Assembly: GCA_000507305.1 (NCBI GenBank)
Contig: DF240706.1
Location: 1 to 64,000 of the forward strand
Length of the DNA: 64,000 nucleotides
From: Breviolum minutum Mf 1.05b.01
Taxonomy: Eukaryota; Sar; Dinophyceae; Suessiales; Symbiodiniaceae
Direction of reading: 5' to 3'
The stretch's first letter is position 1; each line of letters opens with the position of its first letter. Under the pieces are notes generated by a model. The model made no database searches. It was not told the origin of the DNA and saw only the letters and a list, made by a program, of their open reading frames with translations. The position numbers were made by a program, and so were the translations under genes. Positions 48,979 to 61,000 of the stretch are shown here, in pieces.

Positions 48979-51900
48979 TCACTCCATGCTGCGGGTATAT
49001 CCAAGGGGAAGAACCCCCAAGGTAGAGTTCATTCTGGAGAATAGCTGGCATTGAAGTGTTGTACTGATCAAACTAATAGGCTGGAAAGGTGCTAGGCTGG
49101 GCCCGGCAGTCTGGGTGTCGCATGAGATTTGTAGTTCTAAGGATTCTAAAGTATTGTGTTGCACCAGAACGGTGTCTTTCAGTCGACAAAAGGCGCCGTC
49201 GGACAAGCAGTGTACATGTCAAGATGCTTGGTGAAAGGGGCGTCCATAGTATAGTTATGATATCATTCATATCATATATTACATATATACACCCTGTATG
49301 TAAATATAACATCATCATATATTCAGCAAATATATGTACTTTACTAGAGTATTTACTACCTTAAGTACCTATAACTTCTGTTCAGGCTCCTCCCCCCGTT
49401 TCTTCCGTTCATCCCACAAGGCTACCCTACACGTCACTCCAAGGAAAAGTTCTCAACCTTGGAAGTCTGCTACATGAGGGACGCGGAGAAGAATTCCCTG
49501 GGAAAACTTCCAAAACAACTCTAAGTTGCTAAAAGCACCGAAACATCCGGCAGAAATGCGTTGTTTGTTGATTTCCTCAGGCATTCTGCGAGGTGCCATG
49601 TTCCTGCTTAGGAGGGTACTACGGAAATTTGCGTAGTTGTAATTGGATGCTTGCTTAAGTAACAAATTATGTAAGTTTTGTAACTACTAGGTCAGCTTGG
49701 AAGGAGTGTCAAGATCCAGAATTTACTGCTACAAATTCAATTTACCCGAAGGATTGTTGGTGAAGGGAGGGTGTAAATGCCCCCAAGTCGAAGCCCAGCT
49801 CTGGTATCACATCTGAAAGAGCCCGGGTGTCACACAGCTCCAAGTCATTGCGATTCGGGGCAAATCTCTAGAAATCTGCAAACCAACCTCGCTCTGAGAG
49901 TTTCTATTCTTAGATGAGTTTTCCATCGAATACCTGGGGGTTCTGTGTTTTTGCCATGTTATCTTTCCAGCCGGTATATCTACCAGACTTGACGATACAC
50001 TGAATTCTTTTCATAGTGATTCATGAGTTCTTCGCTTAAGGTTCTCCGCTACTCGTGATGATAACAGCTCGGTGCTTTGAGTCACACTCAGCTAGAATTG
50101 CCAACTGAAGGTTAACCAATGTTCCAAGAAGAGTCTGATTAGATGTTCACTTTGGACTTAGGAAACTAGATGTTTACCTAAGTAGTACTTTAAAGGAACT
50201 CTGGTGGTGTAATCCCCATAAATGGTTGAAAATGTTTGCCGGTTGCAGCCTCAAAAAAGATCGCTTACAGTGTACTTACAAAGTCCAAGGAGCACCCAGC
50301 TTGCTACCTCCGCTCCTTTCCCCCAGCCCTAAAAAGGGAAACGTCGCTTCTTTTTCATAGAATCAAGGTGGTCTGGAAATTGTCAGAACTATCAGTGCAC
50401 ATCATACGGTCATCGCCGATGGTCGGTTTCTGGTTCTAAAAATGTCTCTCAATACTCAGAGAAGACAATTCTCAGCAGTGCTGAAGTCAAATCATGTTTT
50501 GCAACCTTTTCCAATCCAAAGTGATGAAATCTGAATATCAGAAAACACTGGTCGTCACGGAAACCAAATAGAAGTCTTTCAAACTTGAGCATGTTGTCGC
50601 TCATGTTTTTGCAACTCTCTCACACTTCCGATAGGAAACGGATGGTTTCCACAGCTTTGGGAAGTGGAAAGTCATGCGGCGATTCTGGTGATGTTTTGTC
50701 ATTTTCGCCAGGACAGTCTACGCATACCTGAAAGATCATGAAACAGTACCTACTCGTAACGGCGAGCCGATGATTTTCCGACGTTCAAATACTTGGTGCT
50801 AAAGTTTTTCAAGCCACAAAGCGGGCCCCGAAAGAAAGTGAATGACATGCTTCAATTCTCCCATGTTGGTTTTTATTTCACTGATCCCTACATGAACCAT
50901 ATGAACCATATAGGGAGTTGGTTAAAGGTCTGTGATTTGGATCGACATCCCATATCCGACCAAAGTGGGTTTACTAAAAATCACTGGCTGGACCACTTTC
51001 CTCAATATCACCCTTCCCAAATGCCACCTTTCACCTCATAGTAACATCTATGAAACTTTCCTTACATATATGATTTGACTTGGTCCTTTGGAATTTGCTC
51101 GTTGATCCCTTTCATGATCTCCATGCACATCTACAAAAGCTCCATCGAAAAGCCAATGGTGCCAAGATTGGTTGGACAATTCGTTCCAAGTTGTTCAATG
51201 TTGGTTCGCTATATAGCCGATTGAATCATATCTTACATGAAATTGATGTTCTGTATATAACATGTGCGTAAACACAATTTGATTGCATACACGCTTTTGT
51301 ATCAGAAATGGTGGATCATCCAACCTCCTCTTAGTCTGGCCGTTTTGGCCAAGCTTGAATCTTGTAGCTCTACCCAGGCGGACCAACTTTTGGAGCTTCC
51401 AAAAGTTTAGGAAAGTGCAATTATCCAACTGGAAAACAACTAAAGCCACATGCAAGAGTAGATGGTGCAAACACCTTCCATGTATTGGTTATTGGTTTGG
51501 TGAACCAAACTCAGACTGGGCATCGCCATCTATTTCAACCCGGAATCGTTGGTTCACTGAAATCATGTTTCCATCGCTTTCTTGAGTTGTTTCAGACATG
51601 TAGAATTCAAAAGTGGGGGGGTGATTCCTGCGGTTTCTCTTTGGCCAAAACTCAACGGAGAATGGTGAAATCTTCTTACGTACAAATATAGAATATGTCC
51701 ATTTACAAATATTTTACCCCCAATGTTTTAATGGTGATCAAACAAACTCCAACATACACAGGGCGCACAAGGGATTATTCTTTCTTTTAATAAAGATTGA
51801 AAAATGGGCCATCTGTACATGAAAACATCATCTTGCTCTGCTGGTCGCCGCCGGTCTGACGCTGTTTGGTTTTCAGCAATTGCTGAGAGACCACCATCAC

Positions 51901-53741
51901 GGTTGGCTGTGGCTCAAGAGCTCATAAAATACTGGGTGCCAGGAATTGTAGCAAACGACTGTCCATTTAGCATGCATGCAAGATTTCTGATAAACCCGAA
52001 AAATGAACCAGTCCAAATCTTGAGCCAGTTCGCATCACAGCATGCACTTCACTCATTCCAATCGTCATCAGGTTCAGTTTCATCGTCGCAAATCTCGGAT
52101 GCGTTGGGTCTAGCTGGCTGGAAGAATGTGTGGTTCTGGAGATGGCAGGCACTTATGCGTATAGGTAGTTAAATGGAAAGTAGAATAAAGCTTTGTGATG
52201 TTACCCTCTAGGCAAACTTTACAAGACGCAAATGGAAATCCCTCATTTTGAATGGAAATACATCTTCTAAAACGGATCGCTTTCCAGCTATGTTGGTTTC
52301 CTGAAGTGGGTATCAAATCCAACCCAAGTTGGAGAAATGAATACTTTACTTTGATTTGTCCCTCGTTTTAACCATAGACATGGAATCATGTCCAGCTGAC
52401 ACAACAAGTCAGAGTGATAGGATGGTTATAGCATTGCAACGATGACCAGTTAATTACTAAGGTCCTAAAAGCATCTCAGATTCGGTTCGTCCGAGCTCAA
52501 TGCTTGTAAACCTTTTGTGGTGATCCCGTTGGTGAATAGCAGTGTGATTCCAATCGTCTGGCAACATTACGTCAATTTTCATGTAGTTCCGGAATTCTAT
52601 ATGGACATGTTTAGGAAACTTCCGTGAGTAAAAAAAATCTTGAGGATTGGACCTAATTCTGTCGGTGTAATTGGCCCAGAATCATCTGGACTCTTGTTTC
52701 ACCCCGAACGGATGGGGAACTGCCGTTTAGGGTAGGATGTGACCATCCCTAGCATCGACATCTCCTATACAGTAGCATCACCAGTCTGACCTATTCCGCG
52801 TGTCGTTTTGCACTATAGAGAGATCTTTTGAGGCACGAACGTGTCACACATATCAATATGTTTTCCCCAATCCTCCCGATGTGATAGCACTGAAAGCGAA
52901 GGTTTTGAATGGTTTTGGTACTTTTCCCACGAGTCAAAGTACTTGCTTGCGGTTTGTTTGAAGGTTGTCAAGCATAGACTACGAGCCTTCCCGTGGATGA
53001 GAATCCATCCACCAAGACATTCAACTAATGCTTGCCGAACTTTGTTGCAGCATGAGAGACATTACGGACATTTGTTGATGAAAAAACGAGTAGTTTTGTT
53101 AGTCCCTGAAGTTGCGAAAGTGTATGTACTCCAATCAGAATGTCTCCACCCACTACATGGAGTCTGCCAAAATATTGACTCACCGAAACATCCTCGGACA
53201 ATTTGAACGACACTTCGAACCCTCCCCAAAAATCAGTGCGCTTCGGCCCCTGAAGGACCGCGGAAAACTGGTGACTGGTGCAAAGTGGTTTGATTTCATA
53301 CTTCATTTTGGGCTCCAAAACAAGAGTTCTTTGCTGCTTCATAAAACCTCGGGAAGTACGACTGAATTCGCATGGATTAAATTTCTACTGCCATAGCTGC
53401 GGATACTGATGACCCCAGAGTGGACTTTAGCCTCTGGGAAGCTAGAACATCCAGACTTTCTCAAACTGAAAACTGGTGAAACTTCAACTGAAGAACGCAT
53501 GTTTAGTGGATATATCTTTCATTTCAACTGGAAATGCCCTAATCCCCTCCAGCTTCATATCAACAAACCAATGTTAGCCCCTGTCGCAATCATCCATCAA
53601 CTCCCATGTCCTTTCTTTAACGCCAAGCGACCTCGAAAAGGCAGTCCTTAAAGACGACCTCCTGCTTTTTCTCCAAAACGTGTGCCGTCTTGGGAACCTC
53701 GCCAAACAACTTGGACTTCGCCGGCTGAATCCTCATGGTAC
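48979..53741 (-). CDS. Multi-exon gene of unknown family
   Basis: Starts at ATG 53736 just after a pyrimidine tract and AG|G. The first exon (53632-53741) joins in phase to 53184-53267. Further minus-strand exons are about 52850-53040 (ALVECLGGWILIHGKARSLC), about 52045-52130 (ASEICDDETEPDDDW), about 51830-51895, 50280-50328 (bounded by TTTTTAG|G and a perfect GTAAGT donor), about 49540-49610 (NMAPRRMPEEINKQRISAG) and about 49090-49210 (GAFCRLKDTVLVQHNTLESL). The end is probably near 48979. No domain recognised. Confidence 0.5.
53184..53267 (-). CDS. Second exon of unknown gene
   Basis: Exactly 28 codons, phase 0 to 0: FSAVLQGPKRTDFWGGFEVS then FKLSEDVS, with a perfect GTGAGT donor. It looks like a beta-rich fold. 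Confidence 0.7.
53632..53741 (-). CDS. First exon of unknown gene
   Basis: TTTTTTGACAG|GTACC then ATG. Encodes 35 codons: MRIQPAKSKLFGEVPKTAHV then LEKKQEVVFKDCLFE. Donor GAG|GTCGCT, phase 0. The AG a few bases before ATG may be a spliced-leader acceptor. Confidence 0.7.
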
Positions 53742-54429
53742 CTGTCAAAAAATAAAGCTCCAAGAAAACGGATGGATCCAACAAGGGACTACGGGCGGAC
53801 CAAAAAAGGTTGAATCCGAAAGGTGCTTGAACATCATCAGGTGTTGGAATATTCTATAGAAGTTCGAAGCAAGCATTTTTAGATATCTTTGATCCATGTT
53901 CATTCTCGAATCTATTTGGTTCATGAAACTATGATCCTGTTTCTATGTACCATGAGATTACGTGGACCAACAAGTAATCTCAGGGTCTTCCACTCTTGAA
54001 GCACAAAAAGCTAGGTGCTCCATGGGAATCTGAGATGATAAAATCTTCCATTTCTACCATATACATCTACTGCAAGTTGCCGTACTGTTGCAGAAGACTC
54101 AACACCAGAGATTGACGAATGGATACCGAAGAATCTATGCTTTAAGAATAGGTAACTTTGCAACATAGTTGTTGGATGCTTTTGGAAGTATCTATTGGTC
54201 AAGTTTCCTGGGTGTCAATCTCCAAATAAAGTCCGGTCCTTCTTCCGACAAGCAGGTAAGCATGGGTCACAAAACCTGTATCACAGTGTTGGTTTGTTCT
54301 CCGAGATGATTCCCTGATTGACCTGCCAATATTTCAATGACTTGGACCTAAAATCCATTACTTTTTGAATATGTTTTGAAATCAAGGGTTTGGCGGATCC
54401 CTAATTTAGGTCGACATCCACCTTTTGGC

Positions 54430-57400
54430 CGTGCCTTGCTTGGCTTCATTGTTACAGCTCTCAACTCCTTCGTCTTCATCCGCTTCGATGCTCAAAGCTA
54501 TGTTCCTCTTTTGGGTAACGCGGAAAAGAGCGAAAGCGACTTCATTTTTCTTCTCCAAAAAAAGGGCCGTTGTCAGGTTTCAGGGTCCAGTTATGTCGTT
54601 CAGAGTCCGATAAAGTACCTCCTCTGCGGACCAGGTTTCATGAGTGTTTGATACCCCTCACTCCTTGACAGAAAGGTGCATATTTAAATATAGTGTATTT
54701 TATATACGGGTGTGTAAGTTGAATATGTTGCTATATGTATGTGAAATGTATATATGTATATGTACATTTGGATTTTTGTGTATGCATAAGTGACTTAGGA
54801 TCCAACACTATCTTGCAAATGTTGCAACCAATTTAGCGCACATTTCAAGGGATATAAGATTGCCAAAACTACACGAATTTTAGATAGATTCTTTGGGAGC
54901 ATAACATTTTCGGACGAAAGGCTTGGAGCCTCACATCCGGAGTCATATACCAATGTTTTTGATATGAGATATGTGTGATCCTATGTTAAAATTACCAACC
55001 GTGTATCCACCTGTCTTCTCAACTGCCAACTAGAGTCCATACCAAATGTAATTCAACCAAATGATTTAGCACACCAACTATTTTGCTTGGGATCTACCAA
55101 CTGTTACCAATATACATCGGACAGCATTGTTTTGGTCCCAACACGCCCTTAATGGTACTTCCGCTTCCATTCAAATTCGCTAAGGCTCTCTCGCTTATAA
55201 ACGCCACGGGCGTTGCGTGCCACGGCGCCTTGGAGGCAGGACACCACGTCCACCTCTGGAGCGAAACGAGCTTCCCGAAACCAAAATGCCTCAAGTTGAC
55301 TAAGGACTTCTCCTAACAAGAAAGAATACAATGACCTGCAATGATACTTCGGAATAAAAAGATGATATGTAAGAGTAAGTCAATCTATTCTCAAGTGCAA
55401 AATAAAAACATAAATGTGAATGTGGAATAATTTGCCGACCTTGAAATGCGCGTGAAGAACGGCATTTCCGGATGAATCCCCTACCAAAAAAGAACATTTG
55501 AGGTGAGTTAGTGGTCTATTTTATCGCCTACAGAAGACAAATGTATCCAAAATTTGCTGTGAAGGGTTTGCTGAGTGCTATTAATAGACTGGACACTTTC
55601 ATTAAATTGGAGACCGACCCATCCAAAAAAAATATCCATGTCGAGTGGTTGTTTCCCTCATCACGAACCTTTGAATTTCTTCGAAAATCGATGGAGATGT
55701 TGAGTGGCCTGTAAGGTCGCTAGGATTCCTTCCATCAAACCACCTGCATTGAAGGGGGCCCCCATTGCCCTATGGCACCTCGCAATCACCACGGACATTG
55801 ATGAGGAAGGATAGGATCAACACAAACAGGGAGTTTCGTGACATGGCGGTTTGCAGGGCGGCCGACAATTCTCCGCTACTCGGCCGGCGTGGGAATGAAG
55901 AGGCGCCCTTTTTTGGATGGGGTTACCTACAGCGCCAGATAAAACATCTGAGAAGCAAAAATGGCAGCAGGGTCGCAACAGCCATGCAAAAAACGACTTT
56001 TTGACAGCACTCAAGAGGAACAATGGATGGTATGATGGCAAGAGAGTTCCAAGGTGAGTTGGATACAAGTCCCTGACTGGGGTGTAAACTCAATTACTTT
56101 CCATGAGCCAGTCAGTAGCCTCTAGCAAATTGGAATGGAAATGCAAATGTTGCATTTTCACATCCACAAATGATGGACATCCATGATCATTCTGGGTTGG
56201 TGTCTTTGGAGGGAGAGTCTGGCAAGAGCAAAGGTTTCTCAAGAGAACAATCACCATCAACAACCACAACTAGCTCGTGGCTTCAACCCACTTGTGAATT
56301 TTGTTCAGCAAATCTACCCCAAATACTTGTACTTGCAGGCCATCTAGTATGCTAGTATATTCATAGTGCCTAAATCCTTCAAAAATTCAGAGCTCTGGGG
56401 TTCCATCCCAGAGGAACCCTCCAGAATTTTGCTGCCAAGTCAGTAAAATTGGTACAAGAAAAACTACGGTACTTCCAAACCATCTGTTTGTATCTTTTAG
56501 ATGTAAAATCGAGTACGTACAAAGGTAAATAATCAGTTCCATTCTTTGGGCAATCCATGATCCATCACTTCCCTTCCACAGAAAGTTGATTGGCTTCACT
56601 GCTTTCGCACCACCAGACTTTCCAGGACCCCATAAGTGACCCCACCAAAGCCGGCAGTGCTTCATACGCATTCAGGGCGACGCCCAATGGCTGCTCATGC
56701 GAGGTGTCCCTTGTTGAAAAGGAGGCAAATGTTACGAGCCTTCGCACAAAAGTTCGGAGGATAAGTACTACCAGGTAACCATGCACGGGGGTGAAGTATG
56801 AATACGCCGGTTTCGCAAGACCGGAAACTCCGTTTTTCGTTCGGCTATCAGGGCTGCAAAACGGGCAAGAGTTTTTTGCAAAACAGCCGCAGCTGGTAGC
56901 TGAAACCATCCGCTAGGATGGCAATATCCTCCCAAAAAGCATGAGAGTACCATTTAGTGGGACAAACCATTTAATTCTTATCATTTTGTCCAACTTGTTT
57001 GCGGGATGCCATAACTCGCCCATGACTTGCCATGCTTGAGCCAGTGGCAACAAAATGTCGAGGATCATCCCAAAAGAAAGCAGCCGCTTCATAAGGACTC
57101 AGTGACGAACCTCCTCCAAAAACGGGAACAAGCTTCTCACCGAAAAGGAAAGAACGCACTTGCGTGAATGCTCCCTGAATCTTGTCAAGACTCAATTCAA
57201 TTCACCATATTCACCCAGACATGAACTACAAAAAGACTCGAGCTAGTCCTTCCAACCCATATGTACTAACTAGAGACTGGAACTTTCCAACAATGGCACA
57301 CAATAACCCCTAGATGTTGCGCTATAATCTGGGCCCTTTGCGAACCTACCGTAGCTTTTAGGAGCTGTGCCATCTACTTTAACCCTATGGTAGCTTCTCC

Positions 57401-57780
57401 TGGATCTTTTTGCCAGTCACCAACGACCAGGAGCATCCCACGGCCAACAAACTGTACCCCTACCTTTTGAGCCTCAAATTTTCTCGCTACTTTGGGAGAT
57501 GATATTGGAATATACTTCGTTCAGATAGCAGTAAAAAGGCCACTCTTCAAAAGGAAAATCATCTGATTCCAGACCGTGTGATGATTTGGGTGCTATCCTA
57601 TGCCCCCCCTAAAACTACAATAGGACTACTTGGAGCCCGACATCTTTTCAGGGGCTTTTCAGTTGGTTTTGGGGGATGGCACTTGCTACTTCACCATTGC
57701 GGCACTCCCGCCACAAATGCCTCTGCTAAGGGCTTCGGCCGCGGTTCGTCACCTCCCAACGCCAACACAACCCTGGTTCT
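54430..57780 (-). CDS. Multi-exon gene of unknown family
   Basis: Best exons are 56995-57174 and 55159-55289. Others are about 57690-57775 (VVLALGGDEPRPKPLAEAFV, acceptor CCAG|G, donor GTGAAG), about 56782-56900 (AAVLQKTLARFAALIAERKT), about 56600-56690 (PLGVALNAYEALPALVGSLM) and about 54430-54560 (NEVAFALFRVTQKRNIALSI then EADEDEGVES). The LARFAALIAER segment recalls aldehyde dehydrogenase N-termini, but nothing else confirms that. Confidence 0.5.
55159..55289 (-). CDS. Exon of unknown gene
   Basis: Acceptor TTGAG|G, donor GAA|GTACCA. Reads AFWFREARFAPEVDVVSCLQ, then GAVARNARGVYKRESLSEFE and WKRK. Clearly coding. Confidence 0.75.
56995..57174 (-). CDS. 60-codon exon of unknown gene
   Basis: Acceptor TTCAG|G and donor CAA|GTTGGA, phase 0 to 0. 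Reads GAFTQVRSFLFGEKLVPVFG, then GGSSLSPYEAAAFFWDDPRH and FVATGSSMASHGRVMASRKQ. Clearly coding; family not recognised. Confidence 0.78.
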
Positions 57781-58027
57781 TCACAGAATATGAAACGGAA
57801 GGGATGGCCTTGAGGAAGTTTTTCTACAAGAGTGCGGATAAAAAAATGAAAGTCCTTTGACAGTCCATGTATCAAACCTCCCTCGACTCGTGGCCTCAAG
57901 AATCAGGCTGACATGATTGTTCAAGGTGTTTCTATCGAAAACGAGGTGTGGAGTACTTGGACAAAGTCCATCCTATCCAAAGGCTGGCCCATTTCGGTGT
58001 GAAGCTTAGGAGCTGAACCTCTACCGT

Positions 58028-61000
58028 TAAACTGAACGACGCATGACGACAGCCCACACCTTCCTGGCCGTTTCCCGCCTGAGGTCAGTTGCTGGCAAAA
58101 CTGACGGTGGGAATCGGTTAGGTGAATGAAATTCCAATTTTGGTAAAGGTGAATTAAGCGAAACTTGGAGGGTGTTCCCTAAATCACCCATGATTTGTGA
58201 GGTCGGATGAGATTGTTCTAGTTTGCCATGTATCGTTTTAGGGGATGTTTGTGCTTGAATGCAGGAGGTCAACATCCATCTAGCCAAATGATCACAGTGA
58301 CAAACCTGGAAGGCCCTAAAATCACAGCAGGTTTGCTGGTTTGACTTGGAATGGGAACCCAAAGGTATACTGCAAGTATCTTGGAAAAAACTAATCCGTC
58401 AGGTTAATTTCCATGTCTTTTATCTTATCCTCATCTATGATCTCTATTTTAGAACCAACTTGTAGAAAGGTACCTTATGTTGCAGCCGCTACGCTCATGT
58501 GCATTGCCCTGTGCTTGGCCCCAATAGGCTCTTTTTGCTTAGCAGGTATGCCAAGCAAATGGGAGCAGTGTTCAAAATGATGTGTCATCCCCTCAAAAAC
58601 TAGCTGCTAACAATAAAGTTGGGATTTCTAATCCTCGGTCCGACGTCACTTCCAAATTTTGACTATAGATCAATCATTAACCCCTCTACAGCAGTTGAGT
58701 CAATTGAATGGCTCAATTGTCTGGGCGCTCCAGACATCTTCATAGATCCGGAGGTCATCGTTAGGTGCCTTGGCCAGCGGGAAACAATTCACTTTCATGC
58801 ATGTGATTTATTTATGCCAACATGCACAGAGAGAGAGAGAGAGAGGGATCTGTGTAGTATTCTGTGTATATGCTGTATATCATTATATGGATATACGAAT
58901 ATGTAATGCAAGTATTCATATGCAAAATATGTGCAGTAGTTTGATTCGTGAATTTCTTGAAATCATGACTCATGACCTTCAAAATCATCAACATTTATAT
59001 TGGTACCAACCTGAAAACTCAGAATTCTCGCTTGGAAGCTCTTCATCCTTCACTCCCTCGGAGGCCTCGTCATCAGCCTGCAGGGACAGCATGCAAATTG
59101 GCACCAAAGCAGCGGGAAGATATGGGGAAGGTATCGTGTAATATGAGTATGCATATATACGTATACACACATATATGTTACAATCATGATTTTGATAAGC
59201 ATAAATATATGTGGTAGTAATAATTATTGTTATATATTGTTGGTGGATAATGACAGTGGGGAATTTATGTATGGGTGGCTGTGGCATAGTTCAACCGACT
59301 CTACCCCTCCAAATGGCTAACCCGCCTACTACAACCACTTTGTAACCAGCGATACAAAGTTCCGGAGAAGTACAGTACCTTTTGGATCAAAACTAGGGTA
59401 ACTTTTCATCATGCCGCCATGCCGAAAGCTAGGTAACGACCCGTGGGACAGTTTTGGGCACCCATCTCCAGTTTGCAATCAATAGCTGGGCGAATTACAT
59501 TAGTTGAGCAACCAAAAAGGCGGTGTCCCATCCAGATATGCTCATTTTGGACCCGGCATTTCCATTCAGATGTTGCTTTCCAAGTGGGCTACAATCAAAT
59601 ATTACAATACCAACTAAACAACGCTTAGGAAGATTCCTAAACCTTGGAAAATTGATAGTTTTCATTCATCGAATTTTGACAGGTGTATATAATCCAGCTT
59701 GTGGGCGGTTTCGATTCCCATGCTTGGCTATAATGATCCCTCTGTATGAAACAACTCAACAGGATCTTAAACTCGCTGGAACCCATTCATCAAGCCAAGA
59801 GACGCCCGAATCATCCTACCACCCTGCCTTGGGTGGGACATAGCCACCGATCTGTGTCCCAATGGCCGCAGGTCCAAAGGCTGTTGCCTGCAGGGATTTG
59901 ATTGGGTGACTAGACCTGGAGTTCAAAATGGATGGCGGAGATAGCGGGGAGAATTTCGTGTGTTTGGGGGGAGAGTTCCTGTTGTCTTGGTGTAGTTGGA
60001 GGTGAGTATCCAAGGAGAAGGGCGGCCTTCAGTATAGTGTGAAAAATATCAACTTGGATCTCTAAGAACTCTACATCTAAATGTTCAGTCCTGTTTTTTT
60101 TTGAATTGCTTCTCCGGGTTCGGGATAATCGAGATGTCACCTCTGATGTCAAGACTGGTATCGGGTATTGCGATCTGTCATAGGAAACCACATGTCCACA
60201 CCATCACTTCTTGTTGATTATCCTCCTCAAATCTAACAATAGACTCACCTGAAGATGGGTCCTTGTTATGTGTCGAACTTGCAACCTGCTTGCCACTGAT
60301 CTCTACACTGACACTCGCCTGTGGGTCATCCGCCAACAAATTCAACGCTGGAGAGTTGCCCCAAAACCTCATCCAGGCGAAGCGATGGAAACTTCTCAAA
60401 TCACTATGTTTATTATTATCATGCATATATACATATACTGTAAGCATATACATATTATGTGTATGTTATACTGTATCTAGTGAATCTAGTGTATCTATAT
60501 ACTCTTCAACGGTATAAATTGGTCTCCTTCCTTTTCAACCAACCCAACTCTAGAAGTTTCCATTTCCTCAACTGTCAAACCCACTTGGAGAACATGGTCT
60601 AAATTGGATCACTTCCCCAAATTTCAGGATGAAAATAACCGACATTTGAAACCACCTGATGTCAATCCAACCAAGCCACAGCACCCTGTCGTCTCAGAGC
60701 CAAGATGCTGGATAAAGCCGATAGCATCGCTTCCATCCGATGCGTAGTCCTACCCGAAACAAGAAAAAAGCAGCTGCGTTTTGGTAGGGAACAACGCTGG
60801 ATGAAAATACACCACAATGAAAAAGTGGAAAATCTTGACGGGTTTTTTACAGAGTTGCAGCTGGCAATCATTTTTTCTAGGACGGAACATGGAGTGATTC
60901 TCAGGAGGTTGCCTGGTTTTCATTCACAACAATAAGCAACATGTACCCAGGGGACTGACCATTTGGGTAGCCCCAAATTCTACCAGCAGCTAGCAGTGAT

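Noticed and set aside
51804-52172. 122-codon + strand ORF
   Set aside because: The minus strand over the same bases carries an acidic exon (ASEICDDETEPDDDW) and another piece with splice signals; the + ORF is likely incidental.
55511-55714. + strand ORF MVYFIAYRRQMYPKFAVKGL as a retroelement fragment
   Set aside because: Short, without reverse transcriptase or integrase motifs; could be chance.
57630-57860. + strand ORF MEPDIFSGAFQLVLGDG... with a good-looking acceptor
   Set aside because: The opposite strand gives a frame with AG|G and GTGAAG borders in the direction of the gene array; not certain, but preferred.
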